The translations under genes and the position numbers were made by a program. Under the pieces are notes generated by a model. The model saw only the letters and a program-made list of their open reading frames with translations, searched no databases and had not been told where the DNA came from. DNA of 64,000 nt from Mixta mediterraneensis. GTDB lineage: Bacteria > Pseudomonadota > Gammaproteobacteria > Enterobacterales > Enterobacteriaceae. The DNA lies in NCBI RefSeq assembly GCF_014946725.1, contig NZ_JACFXY010000003.1, positions 62,001-126,000 of the forward strand, written 5' to 3'. Shown piece by piece: positions 1 to 8,313 of this stretch; position 1 is the first letter of the stretch, and each line of letters starts with the position of its first letter.

Positions 1-526
1 CAGACGTTGCGCCCTTCTCAATATCAACGCGCCCAAACAGGTAAGGATCAATATAATCACGTCCGATACCAAAGGTATTTAAACCCGCACGGCTAACATA
101 ACTTCGTCCGGTAGCTTCTGGCAGCGGAATGCCATCTACATCAAACCCAACACGGTTGCTTTCCAGACCACGAATGTTGTATCCGGTATAACCGGCGCGG
201 TCAAAGCCACTTTTGCCAGCCGACGATCCCCCGCTGGCACCGGTAGCGCTGATTAGCGGCTCATAACGCATAATTGAACCAAAGTCGTTAGCACCGCGCC
301 GTTGCAGTTCTGCCGCGCTAATCGTGGTTTTACTGCCCGCCTGTTTTTCGGTTGCCGGCGCGGTGACGGTCATCACCGGTTCGCTGGTAGCGCTTTTGCT
401 GCTGGAGAGCGCCAATACCGTATTATCAGTGCTGGCGGCATATCCACAGGCGGTATGTATAGCAGAAGCGATCAGCGCTATTTTGTACAGACGCTGTTGT
501 GTTGATCCCTGAAAGAGTGATGACAT
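1..526 (-). CDS. TonB-dependent outer-membrane receptor, HasR/heme-type (5' part only)
   Basis: This is the N-terminal 175 residues of an outer-membrane iron or heme receptor; the gene runs off the left edge. After a hydrophobic N-terminal segment that could be a signal peptide comes a plug domain with the typical blocks 'GYNIRGLESNRVGFDVDG' and 'AGLNTFGIGRDYIDPYLF'. These resemble TonB-dependent heme/hemoglobin receptors of the HasR type. An early block resembling a TonB box ('EPVMTVTAP') is visible at about residues 49-57. The ATG at 526 is the first start in frame. A Fur-like box and a palindrome lie 135-180 bases upstream, which fits iron regulation. The substrate (heme or a siderophore) cannot be decided from this fragment. 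Confidence 0.85.
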   Translation of the reverse strand, partial: MSSLFQGSTQQRLYKIALIASAIHTACGYAASTDNTVLALSSSKSATSEPVMTVTAPATEKQAGSKTTISAAELQRRGANDFGSIMRYEPLISATGASGGSSAGKSGFDRAGYTGYNIRGLESNRVGFDVDGIPLPEATGRSYVSRAGLNTFGIGRDYIDPYLFGRVDIEKGATS

Positions 527-660
527 GAGTGCGAATTACCTGATTAATAGTTAGTATCCGCTCACTTCCTTGCTGACAGTATGAAACTATGGCTTTGTAC
601 AATAACGCCATAAAAATATTGAACTTATTTTAGGTCTGAATTGTTTGCCGGGAATCTAAT

Positions 661-679
661 GCAATTGGTAATCATTATC
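661..679. promoter_or_regulatory. Fur box
   Basis: The 19 bases match the classical Fur consensus GATAATGATAATCATTATC at 15 of 19 positions, with the right half ('taatcattatc') perfect. It lies between the divergent TonB receptor and the Rdx gene, so it could repress either or both when iron is plentiful. The position is seen directly; Fur control is inferred. Confidence 0.65.
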
Positions 680-693
680 AATAGTATTTGCAT

Positions 694-707
694 TAAGATG
701 TATCTTA
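694..707. promoter_or_regulatory. Palindromic site TAAGATGTATCTTA, candidate YqjI operator
   Basis: A 14-base palindrome with two central mismatched bases (arms TAAGAT/ATCTTA). Two near-identical 14-mers occur upstream of yqjH (2612-2625 and 2659-2672). Because a YqjI-type PadR repressor is encoded here and its E. coli relative controls yqjH, the shared motif is a good candidate operator. This copy would connect the receptor and Rdx genes to the same regulator. Confidence 0.5.
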
Positions 708-771
708 GGCAGCACATTTTGTTAAACTTTGTCATCTACGAATAACCCATCCATTTGAGGAGGTAACTGAC

Positions 772-1068
772 ATGACGCCTAAACCCGCTATTGAAATTCA
801 CTATTGCACGCAATGTAACTGGCTGCTGCGCTCAGCATGGATGGCGCAGGAACTGTTACATACCTTTGCCGGGGATCTCGCCGCAGTCACGCTTAAGCCC
901 GGCACTGGCGGGATATTTGAAATTAAGGTGGATGGTTTTTTGTTGTGGGAACGCAAACGCGATGGAGGATTCCCCGATGCGTCAGCGTTGAAACAGCGGG
1001 TACGTGATTATTGTTTCCCTGAACGTTCACTGGGGCATGTCGATAAGAAAAAATCCGACACGCAATAA
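772..1068 (+). CDS. SelT/SelW/SelH (Rdx) family thioredoxin-like protein
   Basis: A 98-residue protein with the Rdx-family N-terminus 'IEIHYCTQCNWLLRSAWMAQELL', where the CxxC pair corresponds to the CxxU/CxxC redox motif of SelW-like proteins. The middle 'GTGGIFEIKVDG' is also typical. The family has a thioredoxin-like fold and is thought to act in redox reactions, but the substrate is unknown. A strong ribosome-binding site (gaggaggt) precedes the ATG. It is divergent from the TonB receptor and shares its Fur-box region. Confidence 0.85.
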   Translation: MTPKPAIEIHYCTQCNWLLRSAWMAQELLHTFAGDLAAVTLKPGTGGIFEIKVDGFLLWERKRDGGFPDASALKQRVRDYCFPERSLGHVDKKKSDTQ

Positions 1069-1083
1069 ACTCCAGAAAAATAA

Positions 1084-1623
1084 TCAGCTTTTGGCGATTT
1101 TCTCTGCGGCTTCATTAAGTGCAGCGATAATCACCTGCAAGGTATGATCAGAGATCCTTTCCTGCGACAGGCGACCATTTAACGCGAGTTTCATGTTATG
1201 TATCGCCTGTTCCACATCTGGAATGCTGCGATTATTCACCAAAATAGCCAGCGACGATAATCGATCGATCAGGTTAGCCACATGTTCGCGGTTCTTTACC
1301 AGCAGGTCGCGCCCGGCATCGTTCAGCGAATAGGCTTTACGTGACGCCTGCGCATCGATCACGCGAATGGCATCCATCTCTTCCAGCAGCGTTAAATTGG
1401 GGTAAATAATGCCAGGACTGGGCGAATACTCCCCTTTCGACAGCTCTTCAACCGATTTGATCAGTTCATAGCCATGCGCAGTATTCTGCGCAAGAAAGTG
1501 CAGCATTAACAAACGAATATCACTGGCATCCAGCATTTTTTCCCGACGTTTGCGACGTCCGCCACAAGCACCTGAACGAGATGAAGGGTCGTTGTGACAT
1601 GAAAATGCCGAATCCTGTTTCAT
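1084..1623 (-). CDS. yqjI: PadR-family metal-responsive repressor, YqjI-like
   Basis: About 180 residues starting at MKQDSAFSC. A short Cys/His-containing N-terminal tail (residues about 9-20) is followed by a PadR winged-helix domain ('HGYELIKSVEEL', 'YSPSPGIIYPNLTLLEEM') and a helical dimerisation region. E. coli YqjI represses yqjH and responds to nickel through a much longer His/Cys-rich tail; here the tail is short and metal sensing may be weaker or different. The next gene upstream on the same strand is the yqjH homologue, whereas in E. coli the two genes are divergent. An upstream ATG at 1677 is possible but lacks homology. Confidence 0.8.
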   Translation of the reverse strand: MKQDSAFSCHNDPSSRSGACGGRRKRREKMLDASDIRLLMLHFLAQNTAHGYELIKSVEELSKGEYSPSPGIIYPNLTLLEEMDAIRVIDAQASRKAYSLNDAGRDLLVKNREHVANLIDRLSSLAILVNNRSIPDVEQAIHNMKLALNGRLSQERISDHTLQVIIAALNEAAEKIAKS

Positions 1624-1703
1624 TGCCTGCCTGGGGATGGAAAAAGTGGACGTTGATAGTAGTCTACCGCCTGGCAAAATTCAACACAGGCGGCGCGGGT
1701 AAC

Positions 1704-2489
1704 TTACTTCTGATGCCAGTAGGCGACCGCCCGCACATAAGCCGGGTCGATACCGCGACGCACAGTGAAATAGTCGCTCAGGGTTTTTACGAACTCGCCT
1801 TCACCGGTCAGCCAGATAAAATACTCATCCTGCGGAATCGAAATTTTGTCGAGCGCGGCAATCAGCGTGCCCAGATTGTCGCTTTGCATGGTGCCATTGC
1901 CAAGCCAGTTGACGTTCACGCCCATCAGATCCGGTAGATAATCGCGCCCCGTTTCTTCACTGGTGTAGGCAAACAGATGTAACTCTTCAGCCTGAACAGC
2001 TTCTTTGCGGCGTTTAAATGCCGGTAAACCCGTTTCATCACAAACATAAAGCTGGAAAGCGTAGTCGGCTGGTACAACCAGTGAGCCGCGCGGCCCGCCC
2101 ATAATCAGAGTATCGCCAATTTTTGCCTGGGTCGCCCAGTCGCTGGCGACACCGCTTTCGTGGATATAGAAGTCGAGCGTGAGTGAGGACTCACCATCAA
2201 ATTGCAGCGGCGTGTAATCACGCGCCGGTGGACGTACGCCCTCTTTCCATACAACCCCGTCATCGGTCATCTGTGGCAGCGCTAAAGCCCCGCTGCCTGC
2301 TTCCGGGAAAAATACTTTGATGTGATCGTCAAATCCCGGCGAACTGAAACCGGCCAGATCGCTACCGCTAAAAACGATGCGCCAGAAATGGTCGGCGACT
2401 TTGGTTTTGCTCGCCACCGTAATATGACGAAAACGCAATTCGTTGCGTACACGCTGCGGCGCACGGCTTAGACTTTTGTTGTTTCGCAA
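1704..2489 (-). CDS. yqjH: Siderophore-interacting ferric-chelate reductase YqjH
   Basis: A 261-residue cytoplasmic flavoprotein of the siderophore-interacting family. It resembles E. coli YqjH over its whole length: 'PQRVRNELRFRHITV' at the N-terminus, the FAD-binding region 'RPPARDYTPL', the glycine-rich 'AKIGDTLIMGGPRGSLVVP', and the C-terminal 'DYFIWLTGEGEFVKTLS' and 'VRAVAYWHQK'. It should reduce Fe(III)-siderophore complexes in the cytoplasm to release iron. It lies upstream of the YqjI-like repressor, and two copies of a palindromic motif lie 120-180 bases upstream. Confidence 0.9.
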   Translation of the reverse strand: MRNNKSLSRAPQRVRNELRFRHITVASKTKVADHFWRIVFSGSDLAGFSSPGFDDHIKVFFPEAGSGALALPQMTDDGVVWKEGVRPPARDYTPLQFDGESSLTLDFYIHESGVASDWATQAKIGDTLIMGGPRGSLVVPADYAFQLYVCDETGLPAFKRRKEAVQAEELHLFAYTSEETGRDYLPDLMGVNVNWLGNGTMQSDNLGTLIAALDKISIPQDEYFIWLTGEGEFVKTLSDYFTVRRGIDPAYVRAVAYWHQK

Positions 2490-2611
2490 AAATATTCTCC
2501 TGTCATGCGAGGCACACGCATCCGCATGCCGCTGCGACTGGTGATACCAAGAGGTTTCACCCGCTATTTAACAAATAAAAACCATTCTCATCTAAAGGCG
2601 TTCAAGATAGC

Positions 2612-2672
2612 TATGATATATCTTAACCACAATGACAAAAAATGCGATCGTTGCGGATTAAGATATATTTTA
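2612..2672. promoter_or_regulatory. Two TAAGATATATCTTA-type sites upstream of yqjH
   Basis: The 14-mers at 2612-2625 (TATGATATATCTTA) and 2659-2672 (TAAGATATATTTTA) each match the palindrome TAAGATATATCTTA at 13 of 14 positions. They are 47 bases apart. With the site at 694 they form a three-member family around the YqjI-like repressor gene. Operator function is inferred. Confidence 0.55.
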
Positions 2673-2877
2673 ACCGTCAGCAGGCTGCAGTAAAACGCCA
2701 GACACAGGCATAGAGTACGAAAATTAAATGAGATGCAGGCAGTGAGGCATGCTATGGAATGAGAGATCGCCAGTAACGGTAAAACCGACCTGGCGTTTCC
2801 GATCGCGCAACGTTAAGCCAGTAGCAACAGGAGAAAAAGAAAATTTAAAAGGTTATCCGTGGCGTTAACTTTTTGAT

Positions 2878-3087
2878 TCAGAAGTTATTGCCACGAAAAC
2901 CTGGCGTAGCCGGATTGTCCTGGCTGTGCTGAGGTAACTGACCATCGCCCAAAATTTCATGCTGCGTTGCCTGAGAGTGTGGATGCAGCCCGGCTGGCGG
3001 ACTGAATGGCTCTGCCATCTGTGCCGCAGTAAGAGCCGGAATAGCAGACAGCGCTGTAATAAGGAACAACATTGGGAGTCGCATCAT
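2878..3087 (-). CDS. Small exported protein of unknown function
   Basis: A 69-residue reading frame that begins with a clear signal peptide (MMRLPMLFLITALSAIPALTA) and ends in a short, polar, His-, Pro- and Gln-containing tail. The mature part would be about 45 residues and probably periplasmic. I do not recognise the family. It stands alone between yqjH and the AraC-type regulator, and the supporting evidence is the signal peptide and an isolated position with no competing gene. Confidence 0.5.
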   Translation of the reverse strand: MMRLPMLFLITALSAIPALTAAQMAEPFSPPAGLHPHSQATQHEILGDGQLPQHSQDNPATPGFRGNNF

Positions 3088-3266
3088 TTCGTCTTTGTCA
3101 TTTTTAGCCAGAAACGGCCTGAAGTGCAGATAAATATCCAGCCCTGACGGGAAATTGCCCGATCAATGCGCAACGTCAGGGTTTCGGAAGAGGATTTTAC
3201 GCCGGACAGGGCTATTTTTTTATAAAATCGTGCGGTTAGTCACGGTTTACCGCACAAATAGTGCGG

Positions 3267-4136
3267 TCAGTCTTTGGTTACCGGGACGGAGAAAACGCCG
3301 ACTAACCAGTCAGGTGTTGAGGCTTTGAAATCTAAACGCAGCAGATCTTTCCCCGAACGACGGGCCACGCCGAGCGCCGGCAGGTGCAGATAATAAATAT
3401 CCGCGATAAAACGCGTCAGCTGTTCCGGTGTGCCGCTCCAGTGAATCATGGCGTACAGGCCGCGCGTTGCGGTCCAGTTTAACTGCTGCGAACTCAGCTT
3501 TTCCGCGTATTGACTTTCCAGCGCCTGGAACAGGCTAACATGCTGCTGTTCGGCGGAAGAGTTACCGGGGCTGTAGTGAAAACCCAGCCATCCGCGTTCG
3601 ACATGTTGCCCGACAAAGCGAACAAATTGCCGGGCCTGATCGGCGACACGATGCTCGCTGTCGTGAACGTAATCACCAAACTTACACTCCCACTCCGCTA
3701 CTTCTCCACACATCTGCAGATCGTCCTTGCGTTCGATCAGCTCTGCGCGTTCAAGCGGTGAGCACGCCGGGATGCGGCCGTGAAAATATTTCACCGGCAG
3801 CTCGGGGATACGACGAAACACGCCAGGCGTTACCGCGAAATGGCTTTTAAAAACGCGGGTGAAGTTCTGCTGATTATCAAATCCAAAACGCACCGCAATA
3901 TCGATCAGCGGCATGCGCGTGAGACGCAGCGCCATGGCTGACATTGTCAGACGCCGTTTGCGGGTATACGCCGCCAGTGTTTGTCCGGTCATCTCTTTGA
4001 ACATGCGCTGCATATGCCATTTGGAGTAGCCGGATTTCAGGGTAATCAGATCGATGTTGAGCTCGTCGGTCAGATTCGCCTCTATCCAGTCCACCAAATC
4101 GTTGATGTACTGTTTCTTAAGAGTCAGGCTAAGCAT
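3267..4136 (-). CDS. AraC/XylS regulator, Rob-like with GyrI-like C-terminal domain
   Basis: A 289-residue protein with the DNA-binding AraC domain at the N-terminus (about residues 10-105; 'LITLKSGYSKWHMQRMFKEMTGQTLAAYTRKRRL' and 'FGFDNQQNFTRVFKSHFAVTPG') and a long C-terminal domain. This is the order found in Rob of E. coli, not in SoxS or MarA, which lack the second domain. The C-terminal half resembles a GyrI-like small-molecule-binding fold. It probably activates stress or efflux genes. It is a solo gene with a terminator of the oxidase operon close behind it. Confidence 0.8.
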   Translation of the reverse strand: MLSLTLKKQYINDLVDWIEANLTDELNIDLITLKSGYSKWHMQRMFKEMTGQTLAAYTRKRRLTMSAMALRLTRMPLIDIAVRFGFDNQQNFTRVFKSHFAVTPGVFRRIPELPVKYFHGRIPACSPLERAELIERKDDLQMCGEVAEWECKFGDYVHDSEHRVADQARQFVRFVGQHVERGWLGFHYSPGNSSAEQQHVSLFQALESQYAEKLSSQQLNWTATRGLYAMIHWSGTPEQLTRFIADIYYLHLPALGVARRSGKDLLRLDFKASTPDWLVGVFSVPVTKD

Positions 4137-4275
4137 GGTAGTTTATGTCGAAATGAGTTGAATTGAGAAATTCGTCACAAAAGCATAACAAAAACTTATA
4201 ACGAACGTAAGGAAGGGTAAAGAAACGGTAGGGAAATGGAGAAGAAAACCGCATTAATTGCTTAGGGTACTAATT

Positions 4276-4300
4276 AAAAGGCTGGCACAGCCAGCCTTTC
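4276..4300 (-). terminator. Rho-independent terminator of the cio operon
   Basis: A 9-bp stem (aaaggctgg/ccagccttt) with a 5-base loop is followed, on the minus strand, by TTTTAATTA. It lies just after the stop of the DUF2474 gene. Confidence 0.8.
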
Positions 4301-4315
4301 AGCAGAACACTTTGT

Positions 4316-4483
4316 TTAATGACTCCGCATACCGGCCGCCGTCATCATCATACGAAAGAGTGATGCCACCACACCAAGTGCCAGCACGCTTGCGCCGTAG
4401 ATGATCACCAGCCACATGATGCGTTTCCACCATGGCGCTTTCGTTTCATTATGGGTTTTCATGCTGCTGACCTCGGTTTGCAT
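4316..4483 (-). CDS. DUF2474 small membrane subunit of the bd-type oxidase
   Basis: A 55-residue protein with one membrane helix, 'WWKRIMWLVIIYGASVLALGVVASLFRMMM', which is the typical pattern of DUF2474 proteins encoded beside cyanide-insensitive quinol oxidases. Such small subunits probably stabilise the oxidase as CydX does in E. coli. The ATG at 4483 overlaps the cioB stop region, so translation is probably coupled. A second in-frame ATG (4462) would give a 48-residue form. It is the last gene of the operon, before a terminator. Confidence 0.8.
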   Translation of the reverse strand: MQTEVSSMKTHNETKAPWWKRIMWLVIIYGASVLALGVVASLFRMMMTAAGMRSH

Positions 4484-4484
4484 A

Positions 4485-5489
4485 TCAATGGTATCCTTCG
4501 TCTGCTTTGATTTTTCCGCGGAACACGTAATAACTCCAGAAGGTGTAACCGAGGATCATCGGAATGATCAGCAGGCTACCTACCAGCATAAATGCCTGAC
4601 TTTGCGGTGGCGCGGCAGCCGCCCAAATGGAGATCGATGGCGGAATAATGTTTGGCCAGATGCTGATGCCCAGGCCAGAAAAGCCGAGGAATACCAGCGC
4701 CAGCGTTAACAGGAACGGTGAGTAGTGCGCTTCACGCCTGATGGCACGCACAATGCCCCATGAACATACCAGCACCAGTACCGGAACCGGCAGGAACCAG
4801 AACAGGTTTGGCCGGCTGAACCAGCGATGAGCAATGTCGGCGTGTGAGAATGGTGTCCACAAACTGATGATGCCCACGATCGCTAAAAGCGCAATCAGCA
4901 ACGGCGTTGCCAGCGCAGACATCTTACGATGCAGTTCGTTCTCGGTTTTCATAATCAGCCAGGTACAGCCCAGCAGCGCATAGGCTACCACCAGACCCAC
5001 GCCGCAGAACAGTGGGAACGGTGCCAGCCAGTCCAGCGCCGAGCCCGCAAAAGCACGACCTTCAACCGGAATGCCGTTCAGCATGGCACCCACTGCGACA
5101 CCCTGACTGAACGTTGCCAGCAGCGAACCGGCGAGAAAAGATTTATCCCAGAACGGACGGTGCTCTTCTGTTGCCTTGAAGCGAAACTCAAACGCGACGC
5201 CACGGAAAATCAGACCGATTAACATCGCCGTCAAGGGGATCGACAGCGCATCAGCAATCACTGAATACGCCAACGGAAACGCACCATACAGGCCCGCACC
5301 GCCCAGCACCAGCCAGGTTTCGTTACCATCCCAGACGGGTGCAACGGTGTTAACCATCATGTCGCGCTCAACCGGATCTTTGTTGAACGGGAACAGAATG
5401 CCAATACCCAGGTCGAATCCATCCATTACGATATACATCAGGGTGGAAAAGACGATAATCGTGAACCAGATAATAGAGAAATCGATCAT
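4485..5489 (-). CDS. cioB: Cytochrome bd-type quinol oxidase subunit II
   Basis: A 334-residue, multi-helix membrane protein. The start MIDFSIIWFTIIVF and the block 'YIVMDGFDLGIGIL' are diagnostic of CydB/CioB, followed by 'APVWDGNETWLVLGGAGLYGAFPLAY'. It forms the heterodimer with subunit I that oxidises quinol and reduces oxygen at the inner membrane. I chose the ATG at 5489 because it directly follows the cioA stop with a GGAGA ribosome-binding site; the open frame extends upstream inside cioA without homology. Confidence 0.93.
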   Translation of the reverse strand: MIDFSIIWFTIIVFSTLMYIVMDGFDLGIGILFPFNKDPVERDMMVNTVAPVWDGNETWLVLGGAGLYGAFPLAYSVIADALSIPLTAMLIGLIFRGVAFEFRFKATEEHRPFWDKSFLAGSLLATFSQGVAVGAMLNGIPVEGRAFAGSALDWLAPFPLFCGVGLVVAYALLGCTWLIMKTENELHRKMSALATPLLIALLAIVGIISLWTPFSHADIAHRWFSRPNLFWFLPVPVLVLVCSWGIVRAIRREAHYSPFLLTLALVFLGFSGLGISIWPNIIPPSISIWAAAAPPQSQAFMLVGSLLIIPMILGYTFWSYYVFRGKIKADEGYH

Positions 5490-5490
5490 C

Positions 5491-6903
5491 TTAGCGGTCT
5501 CCTTCCTTATGCGTTGCCGCTGACAATGGACGCGCTGGCGTTTTCTTCTGGCCAGGACCACCGTGCTCAACAACATGACCTTCGCCGGTAACCGGACCCT
5601 GCTTGATCAAGCGCATCATATAGTGATAACCAACGCCAAACACCGAGCAGTACACCACGATAAACGCCAGCAGGCTGATGCTCATATGCAGATCGCCATG
5701 CGCGGAGACCGCATCAATGGTGCGCTGCACGCCGTAAACTACCCAGGGTTGACGGCCAATTTCCGTGGTAAACCAACCCGCCAGAATCGCCAACAGGCCC
5801 GCCGGTCCCATCAACAGCGCAAACCACAGGAACGGACGAGATTCATACAGGCGGCCTTTAAAACGCAGCCACAGGCTGACCACGCCAAGCGTAATCATCA
5901 ACATGCCCAGCGCCACCATCACGCGGAACGACCAGAAAATGACCGTGGAGTTTGGACGATCCTCTTTTGGGAACCACTTCAGCGCCGGAACCTGTTTATC
6001 CAGGCTGTGCGTCAAAATCAGGCTACCGAGATAGGGAACTTCCAGCGCGTATTTAGTGCGTTCTTCTTTCATATCAGGAATACCAAACAGGATCAGCGGT
6101 GTCGCTTCGCCCGGAGGGTTTTCCCAGTGGCCTTCAATCGCAGCAATTTTTGCTGGTTGATGCTCAAGCGTGTTCAAACCGTGCGCATCGCCAATCATCG
6201 CCTGAATCGGCGAGACAATCAGCGCCATCCACAGCGCCATTGAGAACATTTTACGAATCGCCGGATTGTCATTGCCTTTCAGCAAATGCCAGGCTGCCGA
6301 AGAGCCGACAAAGAAGGCGCTGGCAAGGAATGCGGCGGTTGACATATGTAGCAGTCGGTATGGGAAAGACGGGTTAAAAATAATTTTTAGCCAGTCCTGC
6401 GGCACGACAATACCGTTCTGAATGATGTAGCCCTGTGGCGTGTGCATCCAGCTGTTTGAGGCCAGAATCCAGAACGTGGAAATGATGGTTCCCAGCGCAA
6501 CCATGCAAGTGGCAAAAAAGTGCAGGCCCGAACCGACGCGGTTCCAGCCAAACAACATCACCCCGAGGAAGCCCGCTTCAAGGAAGAATGCCGTTAATAC
6601 CTCATAGGTTAATAATGGACCGGTAATACTGCCTGCAAACTGCGAGAAACCACTCCAGTTAGTTCCGAACTGATACGCCATCACCAAACCGGATACCACG
6701 CCCATGCCGAAATTCACGGCAAAGACTTTGGACCAGAAATGATAGAGATCGCGATAGGTCTGATTACGGGATTTCAGCCACATACCTTCGAGCACCGCCA
6801 GGAAGCTGGCCAGGCCGATGGTGATGGCGGGAAAGATAATATGAAAGGAAACAGTAAATGCGAACTGTATCCTGGCCAGATGAAAGGCATCTAATCCAAA
6901 CAT
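5491..6903 (-). CDS. cioA: Cytochrome bd-type quinol oxidase subunit I, cyanide-insensitive (CIO) type
   Basis: A 470-residue membrane protein with the family start 'LARIQFAFTVSFHIIFPAITIGLASFLAVLEG' (heme-ligand His in the first helix), and 'NPSFPYRLLHMSTAAFLASAFF', 'EHQPAKIAAIEGHWE' and 'GWFTTEIGRQPWVVYG'. It is about 50 residues shorter than E. coli CydA because the periplasmic Q loop is short, the mark of the CIO subgroup that resists cyanide. It is first in the operon cioA-cioB-DUF2474. The AT-rich upstream region probably holds an oxygen- or stress-responsive promoter, but I could not identify a specific site. Confidence 0.93.
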   Translation of the reverse strand: MFGLDAFHLARIQFAFTVSFHIIFPAITIGLASFLAVLEGMWLKSRNQTYRDLYHFWSKVFAVNFGMGVVSGLVMAYQFGTNWSGFSQFAGSITGPLLTYEVLTAFFLEAGFLGVMLFGWNRVGSGLHFFATCMVALGTIISTFWILASNSWMHTPQGYIIQNGIVVPQDWLKIIFNPSFPYRLLHMSTAAFLASAFFVGSSAAWHLLKGNDNPAIRKMFSMALWMALIVSPIQAMIGDAHGLNTLEHQPAKIAAIEGHWENPPGEATPLILFGIPDMKEERTKYALEVPYLGSLILTHSLDKQVPALKWFPKEDRPNSTVIFWSFRVMVALGMLMITLGVVSLWLRFKGRLYESRPFLWFALLMGPAGLLAILAGWFTTEIGRQPWVVYGVQRTIDAVSAHGDLHMSISLLAFIVVYCSVFGVGYHYMMRLIKQGPVTGEGHVVEHGGPGQKKTPARPLSAATHKEGDR

Positions 6904-7684
6904 TGCTTACCTCTTTGCCACATAGAAAACCATATATTTACTTATAGTTAACAAATTAAGTACAACGTTAATATTTACGTTGCGCTTAATTAAATTTCCG
7001 CCGCGAATTTAAAACATTTCGCAGCAGGGAAACAGAAACAATCGGGTGAGTAAAAACTATAACAGTCTTTTTTGATTTCGGTCATTGTTTTTAACAGGAA
7101 AAATCTATTTAAAAAGACGATTTAAACGTTAACTTCAAAGCCTTTATGTGACACGCAGGTTATATTTTGTGGTAATAAAAACCACTCTCCGCTAAGCGAA
7201 GCCCGGCAGTAAAATCCGTATCAATGCGCTGTTTTTACATGCTTTTATGGTTAAAACCTTACCTTCATAAGCACTTTAAAGAGCTCATCACTCATACAAT
7301 AATCTTATTTTTTAATGCGTTAGGCCTATTTTTATTTCAACCTGACATTTAAGCTATTTTTTCAGCCTTAAGGTTAATTTACTGGCTTTATAAATATGTG
7401 CGAACCCCCTTAGTTCATAACGCCCGCGCTGGCAAATATTGTTAATAAATTGAGTGCTATTTTGCGCACCAATTAACAGTTTTGTTTGTAAAGAAATTTA
7501 TTAGGTCTCAGAGACTTCCTCGCCAGAAAAATAGCCGGTGAATAATTTATCCGGACAATCACGTTATTTTCACGTACCGTTACGTTATCGCGCTACGCCT
7601 CTGGTTGCCTCGCCTGGCACGCTGTGCTTTGTTTAAGCAGCACTGCCTCCTGTTAATCCGGATTATCTGAGTCAGCAACTATGT
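6904..7684. other. AT-rich noncoding region upstream of cioA
   Basis: About 780 bases with no convincing gene on either strand. The part next to cioA is AT-rich and should contain its promoter. Nothing else in it could be assigned. Confidence 0.5.
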
Positions 7685-7729
7685 CCTTGTGCTGGTGCTG
7701 GTGCTGATGCTGGTGCTGGTGCTGGTGCT
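7685..7729. repeat. Hexanucleotide tandem repeat (tgctgg)n
   Basis: Roughly seven imperfect copies of the hexamer TGCTGG/CCAGCA in a row, with one copy altered to tgctga. It lies in noncoding DNA; an open frame through it (minus strand) would give a Ser-Thr stretch but has no support as a gene. Confidence 0.8.
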
Positions 7730-7874
7730 GAAAAATAACATCAGTTTCAGGATGCTGATGGGAGAAAAAATTTGCCGGGCGGCCGAAACCAGGAGTTTAT
7801 ACGTCAAGACAGGAGAAATTTGTCCAAATATCAGTAAATAACCGGGGTCAGACACCCTGCTACTGACAGAATGC

Positions 7875-8057
7875 ATGACAGGACAGCAACTGGTTTCACT
7901 GACAAACTACCTCGTACAGGCAGGCGAAACTTCAGACGCAGAGGCCTTTGTACGTAAACTGGCACAACGGGTGCCACAACATGAGGACGAACTGATGACC
8001 ATCGCACAACAGCTTGAACAGAAGGGCTCGGTGGTCCCGGCGTCGCCCCTCCCCTGA
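7875..8057 (+). pseudogene. C-terminal fragment of an Rpn-family (YhgA-like) putative transposase/nuclease
   Basis: The 60-residue frame contains 'LVSLTNYLVQAGETSDAEAFVRKLAQRVPQ' and 'DELMTIAQQLEQKG', which match the C-terminal region of Rpn-family PD-(D/E)XK recombination-promoting nucleases. The catalytic N-terminal domain is missing, so this is a remnant. It marks the stretch 7.6-8.3 kb as a scarred accessory segment. Confidence 0.65.
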
Positions 8058-8313
8058 ATGGTTGACTGCTGAATTTTATAGCGAACTTCGTACTCTCCAG
8101 CCAGTAGCCGTCTGATTTTTCGGGGCTCGAACTACAATAATTGCTCCCACTGCGTGAATCGGTTAACAAGATGGTTGGGGCCTGGGTCAATGCCTGAACT
8201 GCCCATGTCGCATCAAATTTGTTAGCCAGAGCCAGAAATTCATACAAACGAGTAAATCTGACAGCGTATTACTGGTTCACTTAATTTCCATCAACGCGGG
8301 TTAAGGAGTCTTT

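Noticed and set aside
5491..6903. Standard cytochrome bd-I (CydA)
   Set aside because: The protein is about 50 residues shorter than E. coli CydA in the Q-loop region, and a DUF2474 subunit is present, which points to the CIO type.
7679..7876. 65-codon frame through the hexanucleotide repeat
   Set aside because: The Ser-Thr tail is only a translation of the microsatellite.
7831..8247. 138-codon frame on the minus strand
   Set aside because: It overlaps the Rpn-family remnant, has low-complexity composition and no recognisable domain or ribosome-binding site.
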